Shown here one piece after another: positions 55,984-64,000 of a DNA stretch of 64,000 nt. The stretch covers positions 1 to 64,000 of the forward strand of contig NZ_JBNHEQ010000069.1 of the NCBI RefSeq assembly GCF_050016015.1. Reading direction: 5' to 3'. This DNA is from Trichodesmium sp002260545. GTDB lineage: Bacteria; Cyanobacteriota; Cyanobacteriia; Cyanobacteriales; Microcoleaceae. Numbering within the stretch: position 1 is the first letter of the stretch; the number at the start of each line of letters is the position of its first letter. A model generated the notes under the pieces. The model was not told the origin of the DNA, ran no database searches, and saw only the letters and a program-made list of their open reading frames with translations. Made by a program: the position numbers and the translations under genes.

Positions 55984-57738
55984 ATGACCAAAAAAATCAA
56001 TCAAAAACTAATAATTTTTCTCGCATTTATACTATTATCATTTTTCCTAAGATTCTGGACTTTATTTGTATCTGTACTAGACAAAGACGAAAGTATCTAT
56101 ATTTTAGCAGCAGATAGTCTATTAAATAGCAACCTCCCTTATATAGAAATTTGGGATAATAAACCTCCAGGTATTTTTATCTTGTTTTCCCTAACAATGC
56201 TAATCTTGGGAAATTCTATAGTATCTATCAGAATTTTGTCTATTATTGCTACAACTTTTACCAGTTATTTTTTATATAGAATTGGTGCAAATATCGACCC
56301 AAAGCAAGGAGACAAAATAGGATTATTAGCAGGAAGTTTATATGCGATTTTTTCTCTACATAATGATGGTGCGGCTGCCAATGCAGAAATTTTATTTGCT
56401 CCTTTTGTTACTGGGGCATTTTTGTTATTGTTTCAGGATAGGAAATTATCAAATATTAAAGTATTTCTGATAGGTCTAATTCTTGGAATTGGGATGCAAA
56501 TAAAATATTTGGTAATTATGGATGTTTTGGGATTAGTTTTATTGGGAAGAAGGAAGAAGGAAGAAGGAAGAAGGAAGAAGGAAGGAGGAAGGAGGAAAGA
56601 AAATGGAAAACCTGTAAATAATTTTCAGGGATTAACAAAGGAAAAATTTTCATTTGTTTTGAATAATCTTACTTTTTCCTTATTTAGGTTTTATCTAATT
56701 TTAGGTGCAGGCTTAATTTTACCCGCAGTTATTATCGTAGCTATTTATCAATTTTCTGGATATTTTGATGAGTATATTTATGCGACTCTCATAGCTAATA
56801 GTAAGTATGTGGGGATGTTTAATTTTTCCTGGTCTGACCTTTTGAGTAGACTTAGAAAACAGGTATTGGGAAATATTTTATTGTGGTTATGTTTGTTCTG
56901 GAGTCCGATTTATTTATTTGTATTTGCTAGGGGTAAGTTTAAACAGGAACGAAATTTAATCTATTTATTTCTCTGGTTGTGCTGTGCTTTTTTGGCAGTT
57001 TTGTTATCTAAGCGATTTTATAATCATTACTTTTTACAGTTATTACCTCCTTTATGTTTGATTAGTGGATATGTGATTATTAAGTCTGTTTATTTGTCTA
57101 AAAAAAAATCAGTAGAGGCACATAACTATGGGGAAGCAAGAGAACTGAAAAAAACAAGTGGTAAAAGTCAAATCCCTACTTTGATAATTTCCCAAAAATT
57201 CCCGGAAATTCTCCGCACATCTCTGCCAAAAACTCCTGTATTACCTTCCTTTCCCAATATAATTATGGTCTTAATTTTAATATATCCTTTTGCTCAAGCT
57301 GGCTATAATAAGTTAACTAAAAATTGGGAATTTATCTATTATCGGTATATCCAAAAAATAGATACATGGGATGACAGAGAAGCTTTTATTGCTAAATATT
57401 TGAGACAGAGAATTAAATCGACGGATTATATCTATGTAGTCAACTATGAACCGATAATTTATTACTTGGTGCCGACAAAAATTCCCACAAAATATGCTTT
57501 TCCTAGTCATTTAACAGCCATGTCTCAGATTTTGCCTACTAATCCTTTGCAAGAATTAGATAAAATTATGGCGAAAAATCCCTGTTATATTTTACTGGCA
57601 GAAAAAGATAATATTAGTCCTGAATATAGAAATGCTCTGAATCAATATTTAGAAGTAAATTATTTTCTAGAAACCACTATTCAAAATGTGAGGTTATATC
57701 GATATTATGGCAATAGGAGTGGAAGAGTAGGGGAGTGA
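55984..57738 (+). CDS. GT39/ArnT-like membrane glycosyltransferase with an in-frame heptamer insert
   Basis: 584 aa with about ten predicted membrane helices. N-terminal LRFWTLFVSVLDKDESIYILAA contains the Asp/Glu pair near the first luminal loop typical of GT39 and ArnT-like (PMT_2) enzymes, which transfer sugars from polyprenyl-phosphate donors to proteins or lipids; IWDNKPPG follows. Residues about 188-207 are a charged GRRKKEEG-type tract encoded by tandem heptamers (agaagga, 56546-56600). The last residues (NRSGRVGE) are also read out of a gggagtag tract that overlaps the stop. Acceptor unknown. No polysaccharide cluster is adjacent. Confidence 0.75.
   Translation: MTKKINQKLIIFLAFILLSFFLRFWTLFVSVLDKDESIYILAADSLLNSNLPYIEIWDNKPPGIFILFSLTMLILGNSIVSIRILSIIATTFTSYFLYRIGANIDPKQGDKIGLLAGSLYAIFSLHNDGAAANAEILFAPFVTGAFLLLFQDRKLSNIKVFLIGLILGIGMQIKYLVIMDVLGLVLLGRRKKEEGRRKKEGGRRKENGKPVNNFQGLTKEKFSFVLNNLTFSLFRFYLILGAGLILPAVIIVAIYQFSGYFDEYIYATLIANSKYVGMFNFSWSDLLSRLRKQVLGNILLWLCLFWSPIYLFVFARGKFKQERNLIYLFLWLCCAFLAVLLSKRFYNHYFLQLLPPLCLISGYVIIKSVYLSKKKSVEAHNYGEARELKKTSGKSQIPTLIISQKFPEILRTSLPKTPVLPSFPNIIMVLILIYPFAQAGYNKLTKNWEFIYYRYIQKIDTWDDREAFIAKYLRQRIKSTDYIYVVNYEPIIYYLVPTKIPTKYAFPSHLTAMSQILPTNPLQELDKIMAKNPCYILLAEKDNISPEYRNALNQYLEVNYFLETTIQNVRLYRYYGNRSGRVGE
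56546..56600 (+). repeat. agaagga heptamer tract inside a coding region
   Basis: About six to seven units of agaagga/ggaggaa within the glycosyltransferase gene. The whole frame is kept. Confidence 0.8.
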
Positions 57739-58286
57739 GGGAGTGGGGGAGTAGGAGAGAATTAAAAATCCGAATAATTAACAAAAAGGTGATTCAATCT
57801 GTATTAATTACTTAATAACTGAAGTGTTATCCAAAGATAGGGTGACTTTTGGGAGTTGGTATAATTCGGCAACCAGGAAATAGAAAAGAAAAAAAATAAC
57901 TTTAGCTAACTAACTCGATAAAAGCCATAGATAATTAAATTATCATTTAATCAACAGTTTCTTGATGAGTATATATTTGCCCAATGTACAATAATGCAAA
58001 TTGGCGATCGCTAATTTGCCAAAGTAATAAGAAAAGTTAAAAATCCTAGTCAAAATACCAGTAATTATGGTAAATAAAAAACAAGTATAGCTTTAAGCAT
58101 TCAGCATTCAGCTATCAGCTCAAGTGGCTGTAAATGATTGCAAGAAAATAGCAGTGAGAGCATCTTGCTCCCTTGCTAGACATTGTTCATCCCCATGTAC
58201 CATTACTATGCAAGACTATCTTATTATCAACTAAAATTTTCAGTTCATACAATAAACTTTTGACTTTATAACTTCTATGAAACGGT
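57739..58286. other. Intergenic region upstream of glpK
   Basis: Begins with ggggagtg units, then AT-rich DNA, one HIP1-like gcgatcgc (58004-58011) and cattcag/ctatcag heptamers (58096-58120). No gene. Confidence 0.55.
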
Positions 58287-59804
58287 ATGATGACTACAGA
58301 TACAGAAAAATATATTCTTGCGCTCGACCTGGGTACAACAGGCAACCGAGCAATATTATTCAACTCTCAAGGTGCTAGTGTCGGTCAAGTTTACAAAGAA
58401 CTTACCCAATATTATCCATATCCGGGTTGGTTAGAACATGATGCTGAAGAAATCTGGGAAGACACTTATGCAATGATAGAGCGAGTTTTCCGAGATACTG
58501 AAATTTCCGCCTCAAAGGTAGAAGCGATCGGTTTAACAGTACAACGAGAAACTTGTCTTCTTTGGGATAAAACCACAGGGAAACCCCTCCACAAAGCTAT
58601 CGTTTGGCAAGATCGTCGTACTGCATCCTTATGTCGAGAATTAGCAGCAAAAGGTGAAGCAGAAAAAATTCATCAGCGCACCGGATTAATTTTAGATGCT
58701 TATTTCTCTGCTACTAAACTATCGTGGTTGCTAGACTGGGTAAAGCGAGAAAAACTCAATATTGACTTCAAAAATATCTTAGCAGGTACTATTGATACTT
58801 GGATTTTGTGGAAACTAACTGGTGGAAAAGTTCACGCCACCGATCATAGTAACGCTAGTCGTACAATGTTAATGAACATCGAATCTCTAGACTGGGATCG
58901 GGAATTATTAGACCTGTTTCAAATACCTAGAGAAATAATGCCAGAAATTAAACCTAGTTTTGGCATATTCGGTCATACTAAACCAGATTTATTCGGCGTA
59001 TCAATTCCCATCGCTACAGTTTTAGGAGACCAACAAGCAGCATTATTTGCTCACGGTTGCAACTTACCAGGAATGTCAAAATGCACCTACGGTACAGGTA
59101 GCTTTTTAATTGCAAATACTGGAGATAGTCTGACTAAATCTCAAAATCAACTTTTATCAACTATAGCTTGGAGTCAGGAAGCAAACGGTAAACTTAAAAC
59201 AACTTACGCCTTAGAAGGAGCAATGTTTACGACAGGAGCTTGTATTCAGTGGTTGCGCGACGGGATGAAAATTATTGACTCCGCAGCAGAAACCGAACAT
59301 TTGGCGCTACAAGTAAAAGATACTAATGGTGTTTATTTTGTACCTGCTTTAAGTGGTTTGGGGGCACCCCACTGGGATATGAATGCTCGCGGTGCTTTTC
59401 TAGGAATTACTGGAGGTGTGCAACGAGAACATATCGTCAGAGCAGTTTTGTCAGCGATCGCTTTTCAAGTTAAAGAAGTTGTGGATGCTATGAATAAGGA
59501 TAGTAAGTTCTCCATAGCAAATCTTAAAGTCGATGGTGGAGCTTCTCAAAATAATTTTTTGATGCAATTTCAGGCAGACTTGTTGGGTATTCCGGTTGAG
59601 CGCCCTGCTTTTATTGATGCTACAGCTCAAGGTGCTGCTTTTGCTGCTGGTTTGACAGTTGGTTTGTGGGATGATTATCAGAAATTGCTGAGTAATAGTC
59701 AACCAGAGCAGGTATTTAATCCTAGTGAAAATTTTCAATCAGCTCAGGAGAGTTTTGTCGTTTGGCAAAAAGCTGTTAGTAGGGCAAAGAATTGGATTGA
59801 ATAA
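58287..59804 (+). CDS. glpK: Glycerol kinase
   Basis: 505 aa FGGY-family kinase. N-terminal phosphate loop LALDLGTTGNRAILF, substrate segment GLTVQRETCLLWDKTTGKPL, IVWQDRRTA and GDQQAALFAHG, and the C-terminal FGGY-type signature LKVDGGASQNNFLMQFQADLL. These are the glycerol-binding (Arg-Glu, Trp, Asp) and ATP-binding parts of GlpK. It phosphorylates glycerol to glycerol 3-phosphate, feeding lipid synthesis or glycolysis. Cyanobacterial glycerol kinases are annotated with the same DLGTTGNRA start. Two ATGs in a row (58287, 58290); either could be used. No glpF or glpD nearby. Confidence 0.94.
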   Translation: MMTTDTEKYILALDLGTTGNRAILFNSQGASVGQVYKELTQYYPYPGWLEHDAEEIWEDTYAMIERVFRDTEISASKVEAIGLTVQRETCLLWDKTTGKPLHKAIVWQDRRTASLCRELAAKGEAEKIHQRTGLILDAYFSATKLSWLLDWVKREKLNIDFKNILAGTIDTWILWKLTGGKVHATDHSNASRTMLMNIESLDWDRELLDLFQIPREIMPEIKPSFGIFGHTKPDLFGVSIPIATVLGDQQAALFAHGCNLPGMSKCTYGTGSFLIANTGDSLTKSQNQLLSTIAWSQEANGKLKTTYALEGAMFTTGACIQWLRDGMKIIDSAAETEHLALQVKDTNGVYFVPALSGLGAPHWDMNARGAFLGITGGVQREHIVRAVLSAIAFQVKEVVDAMNKDSKFSIANLKVDGGASQNNFLMQFQADLLGIPVERPAFIDATAQGAAFAAGLTVGLWDDYQKLLSNSQPEQVFNPSENFQSAQESFVVWQKAVSRAKNWIE

Positions 59805-59926
59805 TTGTTGACTTTCTGACTTGCGCGTAGCGCTACACTCGTTCCCTACCTTAACCAGCTAAAATATGTATAAATTATCCCAATGTAATTTTGTAATTTT
59901 ATTGATGTATAAAGGAGAATAGTCCT

Positions 59927-60268
59927 ATGAGTCCTAAAAATTCCATCACAGGAATTGTCGCAATTGGAGGAGGGGGTAGTTCATCTGCAACTCTTGCTCC
60001 TAAACAGTCTGGTCAAGTTGTTAATAAGCCATATCCCAACTACAAAGTCATTGTTCTGAATGACGATGTAAATACATTTAAGCACGTCGCCGAATGTCTA
60101 CAAAAATATATTCCTGGCATGACAAGCGATCTTGCTTGGGAACTAACTCACCAGGTTCATAACGAAGGTCAAGCGATCGTCTGGGTTGGACCTCTAGAAC
60201 AAGCAGAATTGTACCATCAGCAATTGAGTCGCGCTGGCTTAACAATGGCCCCCTTGGAAAAAGCTTGA
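59927..60268 (+). CDS. clpS: ATP-dependent Clp protease adaptor ClpS
   Basis: 113 aa. About 35 low-complexity residues precede the ClpS core, which has YKVIVLNDDVNTFKHVAECL (the NDD motif and hydrophobic pocket) and GQAIVWVGPLEQAELYHQQL. ClpS binds N-terminal degron substrates and hands them to ClpC-ClpP. The core is the cyanobacterial ClpS1-like type. AAAGGAGAA sits well placed before the ATG, and the coding sequence follows glpK by 122 bases without an obvious terminator. Confidence 0.93.
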   Translation: MSPKNSITGIVAIGGGGSSSATLAPKQSGQVVNKPYPNYKVIVLNDDVNTFKHVAECLQKYIPGMTSDLAWELTHQVHNEGQAIVWVGPLEQAELYHQQLSRAGLTMAPLEKA

Positions 60269-60799
60269 AGAAGGTTGTGGCTTTTTACATTAAATCTTAT
60301 TGAGGATTCAACCTTAACCAATTCTAGATACAGTAAAGACTATGGGGTTTTCAAACTGATTGCTCGGATAATTGTGAAGCTCCTGTTATAATCTTTGATT
60401 TAACGGGAGAGAGCTTCACTTACTGAATAAATACCTTTCAATAATGGATAATTGATAATTATCTCTCCCTAAAAGGAAGATGATTGAATAAAAGGAAAAT
60501 TTTTTCTTGTTTCTCCACGGCGAGTGAGAGGCTTTAAACCTTAAATTATTCGGTAAAACATTAAGTCAACCTTAATATTTCCAGACTATTTCGTTAGTTC
60601 TCATCAAAGTTTTATCGGTAAATACTATTTATTTTTACCGAATAATTATTAATTATCCATTATCCATTATCCATTATCCATTAATTAAGTCCGGCCTGAG
60701 TTGATAACTACTATATTTAGACAGTACAAAAGTTGTGTGAATTATTAAATTAGTGCTAGTTAGATAAACAGAAAGTTTCCTCAATAAAAGTATTAAAAA
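60269..60799. repeat. Repeat-rich intergenic region
   Basis: About 60440-60560 is an inverted-orientation copy of the ttaccgaaaaattaag family (aattatctctccct ... gagaggctttaaaccttaaattattcgg), followed by ttattaattatccattatccattatc heptamers (60645-60684). No gene. Confidence 0.65.
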
Positions 60800-61069
60800 T
60801 CACAGAGGAATGACGAATCCATAAATAAATCTCATCAATAAATTCTGAAAAGATTCATGGTCTGATTGATGCCAATATGTCTCAACTAAATCTTCTTCAA
60901 CTTTTGCTTTAGGTTTGATCTTTGCTCTTTTTTTTATATGCTTCTTTTTCGGTTCTACCTGCTTAGACTTTTTTGGCTCATTCCGGATCAGAGTATACTT
61001 TTTCTCAGCATATATTGGGTCAGTATGAATGAGAGTATACTTTTTCTCAGTATAGCTAATAGTAGACAT
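60800..61069 (-). CDS. Small Lys-rich protein of unknown function
   Basis: 89 aa, not recognised. Supported as a gene by GAGGAGG nine bases before the ATG at 61069. The N-terminal 30 residues repeat EKKYTLI twice, each followed by a short polar loop and Pro, and the DNA repeat is direct (agtatactttttctca at 60990 and 61032). Residues 33-57 are a basic run (KKSKQVEPKKKHIKKRAK). The last 30 residues contain a QNLLMRFIYGF hydrophobic helix. The basic middle suggests nucleic-acid or membrane-phosphate binding; no partner is adjacent. Confidence 0.55.
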   Translation of the reverse strand: MSTISYTEKKYTLIHTDPIYAEKKYTLIRNEPKKSKQVEPKKKHIKKRAKIKPKAKVEEDLVETYWHQSDHESFQNLLMRFIYGFVIPL

Positions 61070-61538
61070 ACAAGCACCTCCTCTATTGTCATGGTGAGAA
61101 AAGAAATTTATTTTTATATACCTCGCACTATCCTCTTGTGAGCTGATTGTTGATTAAGTATTTTCTACTAGGTATTTAAACTTCTTTCTCATTATTATTT
61201 ATTATAGCATAGAAGTTAAGGTATACTTATAAATTTGTAACATTATGATAACTCTCCAAAAGCTGATAGCTAATATCATGTCCGCTGAATTAGTAATCAA
61301 AAAAAACTTTCTCCTCCCGCCTTGTTTGGACATAAGAACGATAAATAATTAAAATCTAAAATTCCTTGGCAACTTTGAGCAAGACAGATAAAATTCAATA
61401 TGATTGTCTCTCAAAAATTAACATGACCAAGAAATAAGGTCTTAACTGTCCTCTTTCAAGGGGATAAAAAAGAAAATTCCAATTTTCTGTTCTCCTAATT
61501 CAGTAGGAGGTACTGTTAACTGATAACTGATAACTGAA
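61070..61538. repeat. Intergenic region with dispersed-repeat piece
   Basis: About 61425-61515 is a decayed copy of the ttaccgaaaaattaag element (accaagaaataaggtctt ... aattcagtaggaggta), followed by ataactg heptamers up to the Nudix start. No gene. Confidence 0.5.
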
Positions 61539-61985
61539 ATGACCTATCGTAATCCCACTCCCACTGTTGATACTATTATTGAATTAATCAACCGACCCGG
61601 ACGACCTATTGTACTGATAGAAAGGCAAAACGAACCTTTTGGTTGGGCAATTCCTGGTGGGTTTGTTGACTATGGAGAATCTGTCGAAACCGCAGCGCGA
61701 CGAGAAGCAAAAGAGGAGACGAGTTTAGAAGTAGAATTAATCGAACTATTTTATGTTTATTCTGACCCCAACCGCGACCCCCGTCAGCATACTATGAGTG
61801 TGGTATTTATTGCCACTGCGACTGGGGAACCGAAAGCAGCAGATGATGCGAAAAATTTAGACATATTTGAACCTTGGCAAATTCCCACAAATCTTTGTTT
61901 TGACCACAACCGCATTATTCAAGATTATTTGCGCTATCGTCATTATGGTATTAGACCAAGAGTTGGTTCAACAATTAATAATTAA
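61539..61985 (+). CDS. Nudix hydrolase
   Basis: 148 aa. The Nudix box reads GFVDYGESVETAARREAKEET, with the Gly, the REAKEE acid core and correct spacing, preceded by PFGWAIPGG. Such proteins cleave nucleoside diphosphates linked to another moiety, often ADP-ribose or other ADP-sugars. The C-terminus (VFIATATGEPKAADDAKNLDIFEPW) matches ADP-ribose pyrophosphatase-like members. Substrate cannot be set from sequence alone. The ATG is embedded in a taactga heptamer tract. Monocistronic. Confidence 0.88.
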   Translation: MTYRNPTPTVDTIIELINRPGRPIVLIERQNEPFGWAIPGGFVDYGESVETAARREAKEETSLEVELIELFYVYSDPNRDPRQHTMSVVFIATATGEPKAADDAKNLDIFEPWQIPTNLCFDHNRIIQDYLRYRHYGIRPRVGSTINN

Positions 61986-62380
61986 TAATTAATAATTACC
62001 TCTTCTGATAAATCTGTATTAGCAAAAGCTGAGAGGGTTGACAAAATATTTTTTTGGAAAGTATTTTTAGTAGACTTAAACTCAATATCTTGGTCTTCCC
62101 TAATATCTATAATGTTCTAATAAAGTATCCAAATCCATTAGTTGTAATTTTTAATTTTTGAATAATTTAATAACTATTTATTTGAGTTTTTCAATTTTAA
62201 AATTGTTAGATTAAATTATACTAATTATCAATGATTTGTGAACAAAACTGTAGGGGTTTGGTCTCCAAACCCAAGCGCAAATACAATACAGTTCAGTTAA
62301 GGATTTTATTTTGGCAGTAATAATTTGTGAACAAAACTGTAGGGGTTTGGTCTCCAAATCCAAAGGATTTTATTTTGGCA
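61986..62380. repeat. Intergenic region with GGTTTGGTCTCC palindromes
   Basis: Starts with ttaataa repeats, then AT-rich DNA; taggggtttggtctcc at 62253 and 62340 are copies of the palindrome family, each followed by a shared aaggattttattttggcagt piece. No gene. Confidence 0.6.
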
Positions 62381-62820
62381 GTTCGGTAATCTGAAAAGCT
62401 TATTTAATGATTCCATTTCATAGCAGTTTCAGTATTTACTAAATCCTATTCAGCGAAAAAAGGGTTTGGAGACCAAACCCCTACGTTTATTAATTGATAC
62501 TCGATAATGAATAATTACCTAGTTGTTAAAACCCTTGGCAGTTCGGTAATCTGAAAAGCTTATTTAATGATTCCATTTCATAGCAGTTTCAGTATTTACT
62601 AAATCCTATTCAGCGAAAAAAGGGTTTGGAGACCAAACCCCTACGTTTATTGATTGATACTCGATAATGAATAATTACCTAGTTGTTAAAACCCTTGGGA
62701 GTTCGGTAATCTGAAAAGCTTATTTAATGGTTCCATTTCATAGCAGTTTCAGTATTTACTAAATCCTATTCAGCGAAAAAAGGGTTTGGAGACCAAACCC
62801 CTACGTTTATTGATTTTTCG
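62381..62820. repeat. Three tandem 160-bp repeats with GGTTTGGAGACC palindrome
   Basis: Units begin gttcggtaatctgaaaagc at 62381, 62541 and 62701; the first two are complete (160 bp) and the third ends at about 62816. By eye they differ at only a few positions. Each includes ccatttcatagcagtttc and gggtttggagaccaaaccc. No coding frame. Confidence 0.9.
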
Positions 62821-62860
62821 GTAATATCTGACAACCTATTTAGGATTGCTATATCTACAG

Positions 62861-63856
62861 TCAAACGATAGATTTAAACAACTCTCCCACTTGTTTTAAA
62901 TCTACATTTCCACCACTAATAATTACTCCCACTCTAACACCAGAAACTTTAACAATACCTTCTAATAAAGCTGCTGCTGCTAAAGCTCCAGTTGGTTCTA
63001 TTACTAACTTCATTCTCTCCCATATAAAATACATTGTTCTTAAAATTTCTGACTCTGAAACTGTCACCATATCATCAACATAATTCAAAATTAATGGAAA
63101 ATTTAACTTCCCTAAATAGGGCGTTCTAGCACCATCCGCAATAGTATTAGGATTATGTACAGTTTGCAGAGTTTTAGAATAAAAAGACCGAGTTGCATCA
63201 TCCGCATTTTTCGGTTCAACTCCCACAACTCGACAGTTTTTTAATAGATTTTTAGTGGCGATCGCGCAGCCAGAAAGTAAACCTCCACCACCACAACATA
63301 CTAATAGTAAATCTAAATGTCCTACCTCTTCAATTAATTCTAAAGCGGTCGTACCTTGTCCGGCAATAATATCAGGATGGTCATAAGGTGGAATAATTAT
63401 AGAACCTCTTTCTTCAGCAATTTTTGCCGCTAATTTTTCTCTAGTTGTTTCATTTATATCGTAGAAAATTATCTCAGCTCCATAACCACGAGTAGCAGAT
63501 TTTTTAACTTCTGGAGCATTGTTTGGCATGACAATAGTTGTGGGAATATTTAACAATTTACCTGCTAGAGCGATCGCCTGAGCATGATTTCCAGAAGAAT
63601 AGGTTAATACCCCCAATTGTTTTTGAGTTTCTGATAGTTGAGATAGAGCATTGTAAGCTCCTCTAAACTTAAAAGAACCTGTACGTTGAAAATTTTCACA
63701 CTTAAAAAATACTTCACAGTTAGTCAGTTTATTTACAGTAGTTGAAGTTATTACAGGTGTGCGGTGAGCTACAGAATATAAATGATTAGCTGCTGCTGTA
63801 ATTTTATTGTAATTAACTGGAAAATTTTTGATAGATGTTGAGTGATCTATAGACAT
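62861..63856 (-). CDS. Threonine dehydratase / serine racemase family PLP enzyme
   Basis: 331 aa from the ATG at 63856; an earlier in-frame start would take 27 codons from a palindromic repeat and is not preferred. Fold-type II PLP enzyme: PLP lysine in GSFKFRGAYNAL, the SSGNHAQAIALA loop, the phosphate-binding CCGGGGLLSG and the C-terminal ISGGNVD. It lacks a regulatory ACT domain, so it is the short catabolic or serine/threonine ammonia-lyase type, or a serine racemase-like protein. Reaction would be deamination of L-threonine or L-serine, or racemisation. Monocistronic. Confidence 0.9.
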   Translation of the reverse strand: MSIDHSTSIKNFPVNYNKITAAANHLYSVAHRTPVITSTTVNKLTNCEVFFKCENFQRTGSFKFRGAYNALSQLSETQKQLGVLTYSSGNHAQAIALAGKLLNIPTTIVMPNNAPEVKKSATRGYGAEIIFYDINETTREKLAAKIAEERGSIIIPPYDHPDIIAGQGTTALELIEEVGHLDLLLVCCGGGGLLSGCAIATKNLLKNCRVVGVEPKNADDATRSFYSKTLQTVHNPNTIADGARTPYLGKLNFPLILNYVDDMVTVSESEILRTMYFIWERMKLVIEPTGALAAAALLEGIVKVSGVRVGVIISGGNVDLKQVGELFKSIV

Positions 63857-64000
63857 ATAGCAATATGAAATGATTCGTGAAAAAAACTGTAGGGGTTTGG
63901 TTTCCAAATCGGATTTTTGCTTGGGTTTGGAGACCAAACCCCTACGATAAAATGTTACAACATAAGGGTGGATTTCTCTATTTCAAGAAATAAATAAGAG
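63857..64000. repeat. Palindromic repeat upstream of the dehydratase
   Basis: gtaggggtttggtttcc (63890) and ggtttggagaccaaacccctacg (63926-63948) form a palindrome of the same family as at 62253. Confidence 0.65.

Noticed and set aside
62381..62816. 160-bp tandem units considered as a CRISPR-like array
   Set aside because: Units are contiguous and nearly identical along their whole length, with no variable spacers.

Overview
The window looks like the chromosome of a filamentous, probably marine-type cyanobacterium. The basis is AT-rich DNA with HIP1 sites (gcgatcgc), very frequent short tandem heptamer repeats and palindromic dispersed repeats between genes, a CO2-uptake NDH-1 gene set (ndhF3-ndhD3-cupA), cyanobacterial TPR Ser/Thr kinases, a cyanobacterial ClpS, an NblB-like HEAT protein and a CASTOR/POLLUX-type channel. 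No tRNA, rRNA or phage module was recognised. The genus cannot be fixed from the sequence alone.

Layout. 0-6 kb: two paralogous TPR kinases (the first a predicted pseudokinase) and a SAM hydrolase family protein. 6.5-12.1 kb: the inducible-type CO2-hydration NDH-1MS genes ndhF3, ndhD3 and cupA, with no cupS behind them. 12.5-14.6 kb: an OLD-family ATPase/TOPRIM protein. 15-20.3 kb: tandem dCache-HAMP-class III adenylate cyclases sharing a 499-bp block that reads as identical (gene conversion). 20.7-22.3 kb: a Prx-like protein and a HEAT protein.

22.5-38.5 kb is the most interesting part, a type III-D-like CRISPR-Cas locus. A leftward operon encodes Cas10 (GGDD cyclase motif, no visible HD nuclease), a Cas7, Csx10, a small helical Cas11-like subunit, a CARF-RelE fusion (Cami1-like), three more Cas7/RAMP proteins, a Csx19-like protein and an unrecognised 219-aa protein. 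Beside it lie a two-repeat mini-array, a Csx3-linked P-loop ATPase, Csx3 itself as a separate gene, a SpoT/MESH1-like HD hydrolase and a TIGR03985-type WYL regulator. Cas10 would make cyclic oligoadenylate, CARF-RelE would respond by cutting translating mRNA, Csx3 would degrade the signal, and the WYL protein may regulate the locus. A shared palindrome-containing block occurs both upstream of cas10 and between csx3 and the HD gene. No cas1, cas2 or cas6 is present, and several inter-gene gaps of the operon are filled by tandem repeats and a duplicated 5' fragment of csx10.

38.7-64 kb: a CASTOR/POLLUX-type channel protein, a decayed TnpB gene invaded by GC-rich palindromes, an MscS channel, a dCache domain fused to a pentameric ligand-gated ion channel, a cupin, a decaying patch (truncated permuted-papain protein, AAA protein with one nonsense codon, antitoxin with a broken PIN toxin, pentapeptide-repeat protein), PcrA helicase, a GT39-like membrane protein carrying an in-frame heptamer tract, glycerol kinase, ClpS, a small Lys-rich protein, a Nudix hydrolase, three 160-bp tandem repeats and a threonine dehydratase-like enzyme.
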